Under the pieces are notes generated by a model that worked only from the letters and a program-made list of their open reading frames with translations, ran no database searches and was not told where the DNA came from. Source: Acipenser ruthenus (Eukaryota > Chordata > Actinopteri > Acipenseriformes > Acipenseridae). Taken from it: a stretch of DNA of 64,000 nucleotides. The position numbers and the translations under genes were made by a program. Shown piece after piece: positions 58,058-64,000 of this stretch (position 1 is its first letter; every line of letters starts with the position of its first letter). Where the stretch lies: assembly GCF_902713425.1 (NCBI RefSeq), contig NC_081223.1:1392001-1456000 (forward strand), given 5' to 3'.

Positions 58058-59619
58058 AGTACTGTGCAAAAGTTTTAGGCAGGTGTGAAAAAATGCTGTA
58101 AAGTAAGAATGCTTTCAAAAATAGACATGTTAATAGATTACATTTATCAATTAACTAAATGCAAAGTGAGTGAACAGAAGAAAAATCTAAATCAAATCCA
58201 TATTTGGTGTGACCACCCTTTGCCTTCAAAACAGCATCAAGCATCAATTCTTCTAGGTACACTTGGACACAGTTTTTGAAGGAACTCGGCAGGTAGGTTG
58301 GCCCAAACATCTTGGAGAACTAACCACAGTTCTTCTGTGGATTTAGGCAGCCTCAGTTGCTTATCTCTCTTCATGTAATCCCAGACAGACTCGATGATGT
58401 TGAGATCAGGGCTCTTTTGGGGCCATACCATCACTTCCAGGACTCCTTGTTCTTCTTTACGCTGAAGATAGTTCTTAATGACTTTAGCTGTATGTTTGGG
58501 GTCGTTGTCATGCTGCAGAATAAATTTGGGGCCAATCAGATGCCTCCCTGATGGTATTGCATGATGGATAAGTATCTGCCTGTACTTCTCAGCATTGAGG
58601 AGACCATTAATTCTGACCAAATCCCCAACTCCATTTGCAGAAATGCAGCCCCAAACTTGCAAGGAACCTCCACCATGCTTCACTGTTGCCTACAGAAACT
58701 CATTCGTGTACGCTCTCCAGCCCTTCGGCGAACAAACTGCCTTCTGCTACAGCCAAATATTTCAAATTTTGACTCATCAGTCCAGAGCACCTGCTGCCAT
58801 TTTTCTGCACCCCAGTTCCTGTGCATAGTTGAGTCGCTTGGCCTTGTTTCCACGTCGGAGGTATGGCTTTTTGGCCGTTAGTCTTCCATGAAGGCCACTT
58901 CTGACCAGACTTCTCTGGACAGTAGATGGGTGTACCAGGGTCCCACTGTTTTCTGCCAATTCTGAGCTGATGGCACTGCTGGACATCTTCCGATTGTGAA
59001 GGGACGTAAGCATGATGTGTCCTTGGCCGACCACTGCGTCTACGGTCCTCAACGTTGCCTGTTTCTTTGTGCTTCTTCAAAAGAGCTTGGACAGCACATC
59101 TGGAAACCCCTGTCAGCCTTGAAATTTCTGCCTGGGAGAGACCTTGCTGATGCAGTATAAATACCTTGTGTCTTGTTTCTGTGCTCAGTCTTGCCATGGT
59201 GTATGACTTTTGACAGTAAACTGTCTTCAGCAACCTCACCTTGTTAGCTGAGTTTGGCTGTTCCTCACCCAGTTTTATTCCTCCTACACAGCTGTTTCTG
59301 TTTCAGTTAATGATTGTGTTTCAACCTACATATTGAATTGATGATCATTAGCACCTGTTTGGTATAATTGTTTAATCATACACCTGACTATATGCCTACA
59401 AAATCCCTGACTTTGTGCAAGTGTACCTAGAAGAATTGGTGCTGTTTTGAAGGCAAAGGGTGGTCACACCAAATATTGATTTGATGTAGATTTTTCTTCT
59501 GTTCACTTACTTTGCATTTAGTTAATTGATAAATATAATCTATTAACAAGTCTATTTTTGAAAGCATTCTTACTTTACAGCATTTTTTCACACCTGCCTA
59601 AAACTTTTGCACAGTACTG
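58058..59619 (-). mobile_element. Tc1-like DNA transposon (dead, near full length)
   Basis: Inverted terminal repeats of about 200 bp start AGTACTGTGCAAAAGTTTTA and are flanked by TA. The minus-strand transposase reads MARLSTETRHKVFILHQQGL and LTGVSRCAVQALLKKH (helix-turn-helix), RRSGRPR (AT-hook-like), then in other frames SSAISSELAENSGTLVHPST and, at 58237-58683, HDNDPKHTAKVIKNYL and SPDLNIIESVWDYMK, the last two acidic residues of the DD34E triad. At least three frame changes make it inactive. It sits in a TA microsatellite of the last tRNA unit; the empty site is at 53828-53851. Confidence 0.95.
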
Positions 59620-59739
59620 TATATCTCAAGTAACTGTAGGTTTTTTTAAATACTTTTTTATAACTGTAGCTTTATTATCATAATGAAAACACATTACAAA
59701 TGACCACAGTTCTGTAACAAAATGACAATAACAAAGACG

Positions 59740-59811
59740 TTCCCATACCGGGAGTCGAACCCGGGCCGCCTGGGTGAAAACCAGGAATCCTAACCGCTAG
59801 ACCATATGGGA
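59740..59811 (-). tRNA. tRNA-Glu(TTC), canonical
   Basis: Same sequence as the copy at 53973. Confidence 0.95.
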
Positions 59812-59849
59812 AGGTGATTATCAAACTCATTTACATGCAACAGTAGCTA

Positions 59850-60290
59850 CACTCTGAAACCATGTGTAAGTTTGGAACATTCATAAACACTTATCTGTAA
59901 CACTTTTTAAACGCGTCAAGGCGTTTACTTTATAAACATGTTTAGAATATAAACGCGTTAAGGTGTTTAAGTAATAAACACGTGAACATGTTTATTCGCT
60001 CTAACACTTTTTAAACACCTGAACACGTTTACAAATCTACAGGTGTTTAAGATCTAAACACATAAATGCTTTCTTATTTTTACAATACATAAAGACACAA
60101 ATTAAACAACTTACTTTTATTTATTGCATATTTCAAAGTTAAGCCAAAAACTTTTTTAAACAAAAAATCTATTGCAATAGTAACAAGTATTTGAATTGTA
60201 ATAAATATTTACAATTTGAAGAATAAAATCTGTTACACCTATATACATATTGTAGCGTGCATGGTGGAAGGCAGCAATAGGGCTGGTAGG
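59850..60290. repeat. AT-rich TTTAAACGCG-motif segment, copy 2
   Basis: Partner of 54080-54520, with few substitutions. The array homology ends at about 60290. Confidence 0.6.
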
Positions 60291-60294
60291 TGAC

Positions 60295-60480
60295 GTAATC
60301 ACACACAGAGACATGAGCCCGATATACGCTCCTTGCAAAGGAGCCGGCTCTTTTGTACAGCGGTATCGGCGCTATGCTTTAGTGCAAGAGGTCCCGGGTT
60401 CGCGCCTACCCTCTGGCTGTGTGTGTGGATTGCCTCGCCCTGTGTGATGCGCCTGCCTGCGGGAACCGAGATCGCTACAA
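60295..60480 (+). mobile_element. Probable tRNA-derived SINE fragment
   Basis: GTACAGCGGTATCGGCGC resembles an A box and GGTCCCGGGTTCGCGCC contains a B box at proper spacing, followed by a GC-rich body. No cloverleaf with a good anticodon arm forms, so a SINE head is likelier than a tRNA gene. Confidence 0.5.
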
Positions 60481-60665
60481 TATATATGATTGTATTTAAA
60501 ACATCAAATAGAATACTGTATATGTCCACTCCCTCAAATAAATTATTTAAATAGACAATAAAAACATACTACCTTATCATGAAATTCAGTTTTAACAAAT
60601 AATTATTTAATTTGTTTACAGATATTTACAATTATGTAAGAATGTTATTGTTGTAATTCACTAAT

Positions 60666-63527
60666 TTAATCGTTGAACCCTTTTGCAAAAAATCTGTATT
60701 CATGGGATTTGCATCCAGTAAATGGGTCTCCCAATATATATTGCTGCAGGAATCCAAGCACCTGCGAATAAACTTTGGGGTACTGCAGGTGGAAGGCATA
60801 GTACATTCCCAGGAGAACAAGCACAGCATCTAATACAGTTTTTGCTTGGCAAAATATCGCAACAGTATCCCTACTATTACAGCTTCCTGGAGGGTGTTCT
60901 TTGCAACACAAAGAACAAGATGCGGTGGTTCTTCTTGTGTGGTTTTCAGGTACTTGTCAAGTTCACTTGTAGATATATCCTGAAAAATATAACATAATGA
61001 AATGATGACAAAATAATATAAATATATAAAATATAACATTTTTATTGTACTTTGTTAGATACATTTAATTTAATTTTAAATTTACTGTGTCAATAGTTAG
61101 CATTATATAAGTCAATATAATTATGCTTGAATGACAATAAGAGGACATCTTGTTTGAAGCCGAGTCAATGGGTGCCCCCCCACTCCCAAACATTTTGATT
61201 AATGTTATTTAGTATAATTACCTCATATACAGTGATGACCGAAACTGACTTTTTCCTCTTTCCTTTATCAAATTTAGTTTTTTCTTCAGTGAGCTGAATT
61301 ACAGGTATCATTCTGAGATCTCCCTGAAAAGAAAAATGGGGTGGGGGTAATGACCTTTGTATAAGTAATTGCTTTGTACAGTGGCGGGGTGTGAAGGGGG
61401 AGAGGGAGGAGGTTTGTTGTTCTTTTTGTTTGTTACCTTCGTGCGTTTCCAGCTGGCAAAGCCACAAGTCATTCACAAGAATACAATGTGTTTTGTGATC
61501 GTTTATTTCCTCACCTCTTTCTTGGATCCAATCAGTAACTCAGAGACCGTCCTAACCTGTTCAGCCCTTTTGCACAATGTTTCAAATCATGTACTTCCAA
61601 GGACCATTGCAAATTCACCCATTACCTAATAGAAAAACACATGCACAAGTATGAAGTTGAAAAAAAAAAAAAAAAAACCTCCAAAGCAGGAATGTTGAAC
61701 TAGAATTTATAAACCCAGGACCTATGCTGTCAGATAACAGTTTTAGAAAACGGTTGACATTACATTAAAAATAAATAAAAATACAAATGAATAAAAAATA
61801 AAGTAAAATAAATGTCACAAAATGAGTTTCTGTATATCATCATCATAATAACTGTACTTGAATTGGATTAAAGCAAATCGCAACCTTTAAACCATCATTC
61901 ACAACCACAATTTGAATTTTATTTTACTGGTCAGTAATATTGACTGTTTGATGAAACTGTAGAAGGAAAATAATAATGCAGTTAACTGTATGCAGGTGAA
62001 TTGTAGTATGCCCTCTATAACTTTACAATAACATGAGTAAATAAACAAATACTTACAAATTTTCCCCATTCAAAACAAGGGTAAACTTCAACAATTGGTT
62101 TAATTCTTCCAGCTGGAAGAGTGGTCAGCCACAATCGACGATTGCCAAAGGTTTCTTTAAGAAGAATGTCTATGTGATTGTCATCAGGCTTATTTTTGTC
62201 AAATTCTTTTCTTAATTCTTCGACATGGCGGTTGTATTCTTCATCGGGCCGTTCTTCAGGCCTCTGTATGGTAGGTACCTGGGCTTTCTTTGCCATAATT
62301 GGTGCTGAATTGGAGTCAATGGGCAGGCTTTTCCTTTTTAAAGACCACCTCATGTGCCTCATCTTCTGACTGAGGCACTTAGAAAATAAGGACTACAAAA
62401 CAACAAGAGGTGAAAACAATAATTGTGAATAAATACATCAAGTTTCAGAAAGAAATGGCAAGCTTCAATTCCCAATGTATTGTTTTGCATACTTGAATTC
62501 CATCTTACCCACGGTTCATTCCCTTCATGCTTAATGCATGGGTATTTGCTGTACAGCTTTTTTCAAATGGCCTTGTATTCAGAACTGTCACTTAGGCTGG
62601 GATAATTAGCCAGGTAATAATTAGATACTTCATCAACCATTTCATGCCATATCCCTCTTGAATTGCCAGCCTGAAGACTTTTATGCACCAGGTCAGAAAA
62701 TGGAGGCAGAGGGGTTCTATCATCCACTGTTGAACATCCTGTAGAGTATAATAACAAATAAAAATACAAAACAAAAATAAGTCTGAGGCTGACATTGATT
62801 GATAAAGAGCGCAATCTTAATAATGTGCAACAAAATTAAACTGATGAGCAACAAGAAAAAAATAAACATAAACAGGTACTGACTCCGATTTGCAAAAGAT
62901 TCCATGTACGCTGCGGAGTCAAGGGATAGGATTTCATTTATTTTTTCGAAATCAGACTTCTGCTCAATTGATGTTATGTTCACTTGTTCTTCTGTGGGTA
63001 TCTGTGGGATCCAGCTCTCTCCTTCCATCAGTATTATTAAAGTTTCTGATTGCATCTCCAATAAGATTTCGTCATCCTCAATCTCAGTTCCGTCAGTTTC
63101 CAGGACCAGTATATGCCCCTTTTTTGGAAGGCCAAGTTTTTGTGAACCTGAAAAGGTTATCAATAATTGATCATTTAGATTTATACATAACAAAATAAGA
63201 AATGGCAAGAACAACAGACAGCCATTCAACCTATTTGACTTTTTCATTCTATTTTGAATCTTTTCAGCTGTTGTTAGATCCGTGCTCCATTTTGTGCCAC
63301 CAGACAATTCAACTACAGAATAATGAATCATCCCAACACTGCCTTAAAATTTCTATAACAGACTGTAAAATATAAGTGGAATGTAGTTAATTACACCACC
63401 CGTCCACCCATTGCAACCATACAGAAAGATTATAAAAGATTATTTGGAATTATAGAAAGTTATATCAGTAACATTTTATCTACTCACCTTTTTCAAGAAC
63501 TTCTTTGAAGGATGTTCCGCTGACCAT
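60666..63527 (-). pseudogene. SAMD3-like / CIDE-N-like fish multi-copy gene, pseudogenised (7 exons)
   Basis: Exons on the minus strand: 63488-63527, 62884-63147, 62509-62738, 62057-62392, 61515-61625, 61222-61323 and 60666-60979, all with GT/AG borders. The start (MVSGTSFKEVLEKG, then KLGLPKKGHILVLETDGTEI) resembles a CIDE-N fold. The middle (YPCIKHEG, MRHMRWSLKRK, ILLKETFGNRRLW) resembles uncharacterised SAMD3-like proteins that are numerous in fish. The end reads LDAVLVLLGMYYAFHLQYPK. In-frame TGA codons lie at 62563-62565 and 61587-61589, and a frame change falls within the last exon near 60830-60880. Intact splice sites with several disabling changes fit a duplicated gene that decayed in place, not a processed copy. 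The family assignment rests on memory of motifs. Confidence 0.75.
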
Positions 63528-63571
63528 TTTTTTTTTTGTTTAGGCTGCCGATCCCACACTTTGAAGACACC

Positions 63572-64000
63572 CACGGTGGGCTTTGAGGTATAAAAAGAGT
63601 GAGGAACTAAGAGACTGGGAGCATGGAACTAGGAGATACCGGAATAGGAAAGAGGGAGAAGCCGAGGGAAGTAAACGAAAATAAAGAGGACGAGATTAGA
63701 CAGTGAGTGGTTGGGGGTTTTTTTTGTGCACGGACAGTGTCAGTTTCGTTTTGTTATTTTTTTTGTGGACTCACTCTGGGAGGACTGCGGAACTTGGTGA
63801 TTGAAGACATTTGAAAAGAGGTACTGACAAGAACCTTTGCGTTCGTGGTTTATGTCAGGATATCAGGATCTCTCCTGAGGCCTTCAGCTGAAGCGCAGCA
63901 CCCTATGGAGAGGGCTGCCCAAACAGGCGTCTGGACAGGAGCCCTAAGAGGAGGTCTGGACCAGAGAGTGGATGACGTATGGTTAAGTGAACAAATACAC
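63572..64000 (+). mobile_element. LTR-like repeat, copy 4 (fossil), runs off the window
   Basis: Begins inside the repeat at GGGCTTTGAGGTATAAAAAG, so the left ~310 bases seen in copies 2 and 3 are absent, and continues to the window end. It lies outside the tRNA array. Confidence 0.6.

Larger units (their letters stand above)
42518..60290. repeat. tRNA gene cluster, block 2: tandem units of ~4.3-4.5 kb
   Basis: Matching points recur at near-constant spacing: Lys at 46842, 51368 and 55642; Asn at 47317, 51856 and 56130; Trp at 48210, 53477 and 57675. Each full unit has Leu(-), Lys(-), Asn(+), Phe(-), Trp(-), with LTR-like, Penelope-like and GC-rich segments in the first units and a Glu gene in the last two. 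Val and iMet lie at the left edge. Long stretches between units are nearly identical, so amplification was recent. Spacers hold no host protein genes. Confidence 0.9.

Noticed and set aside
62563-62565. TGA as selenocysteine in the SAMD3-like gene
   Set aside because: A second TGA and a frame change in the same gene make pseudogenisation far likelier.

Overview
The window is nuclear DNA of a ray-finned fish. It holds split genes with GT/AG introns, a multi-exon egg-envelope (zona pellucida) gene, eukaryotic-type tRNA genes including an intron-bearing tRNA-Leu, and a dense load of fish-type transposons (tRNA-derived SINEs, CR1-like LINEs, Tc1, hAT, DIRS, Penelope). The GC-rich tRNA-headed SINE at 13.3-13.8 kb reminds me of sturgeon or paddlefish repeats. 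That is memory, not proof, so the order is left open.

Layout. 1-20.6 kb is intron-like, repeat-rich sequence on the plus strand. It carries three small Ser/Thr-rich phase 1-1 exons (2658-2780, 13003-13077, 13866-13940); the last two are duplicates of each other. Between and around them lie two minisatellites, an LTR-like element with a SINE inside it, a piggyBac-like foldback element, a LINE tail, a DIRS-like retroelement, two hAT-type MITEs and a longer hAT element with transposase remains. 20.6-28.2 kb is the first block of a tRNA gene cluster. 28.3-32.6 kb holds LINE remains and two large hairpin-forming repeats. 33.9-40.2 kb is a 22-exon minus-strand gene for a ZPAX-like egg-envelope protein, with a TATA box and an E-box upstream and one in-frame stop. 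42.5-60.3 kb is the second and larger tRNA block, built of roughly 4.3-4.5 kb tandem units. A Tc1-like transposon sits in the last unit, and the matching empty site is readable in the previous one. 60.7-63.5 kb is a seven-exon minus-strand pseudogene of a multi-copy fish family resembling SAMD3-like proteins with a CIDE-N-like start. From 63.57 kb to the end a fourth copy of the LTR-like repeat begins.

The most distinctive feature is the tRNA cluster. It has genes or remnants for Asn, Lys, Phe, Leu-CAA, Trp, initiator Met, Val, Glu, Arg-CCT and Ser-TGA on both strands, repeated in a fixed order together with LTR-like and Penelope-like fragments and a GC-rich X-box-containing segment. Some copies are canonical and others are decayed or cut, so the cluster shows birth and death of tRNA genes by unequal exchange. 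Exon coordinates and repeat limits were counted by hand and may be off by a base or so; limits of diverged repeats are approximate.
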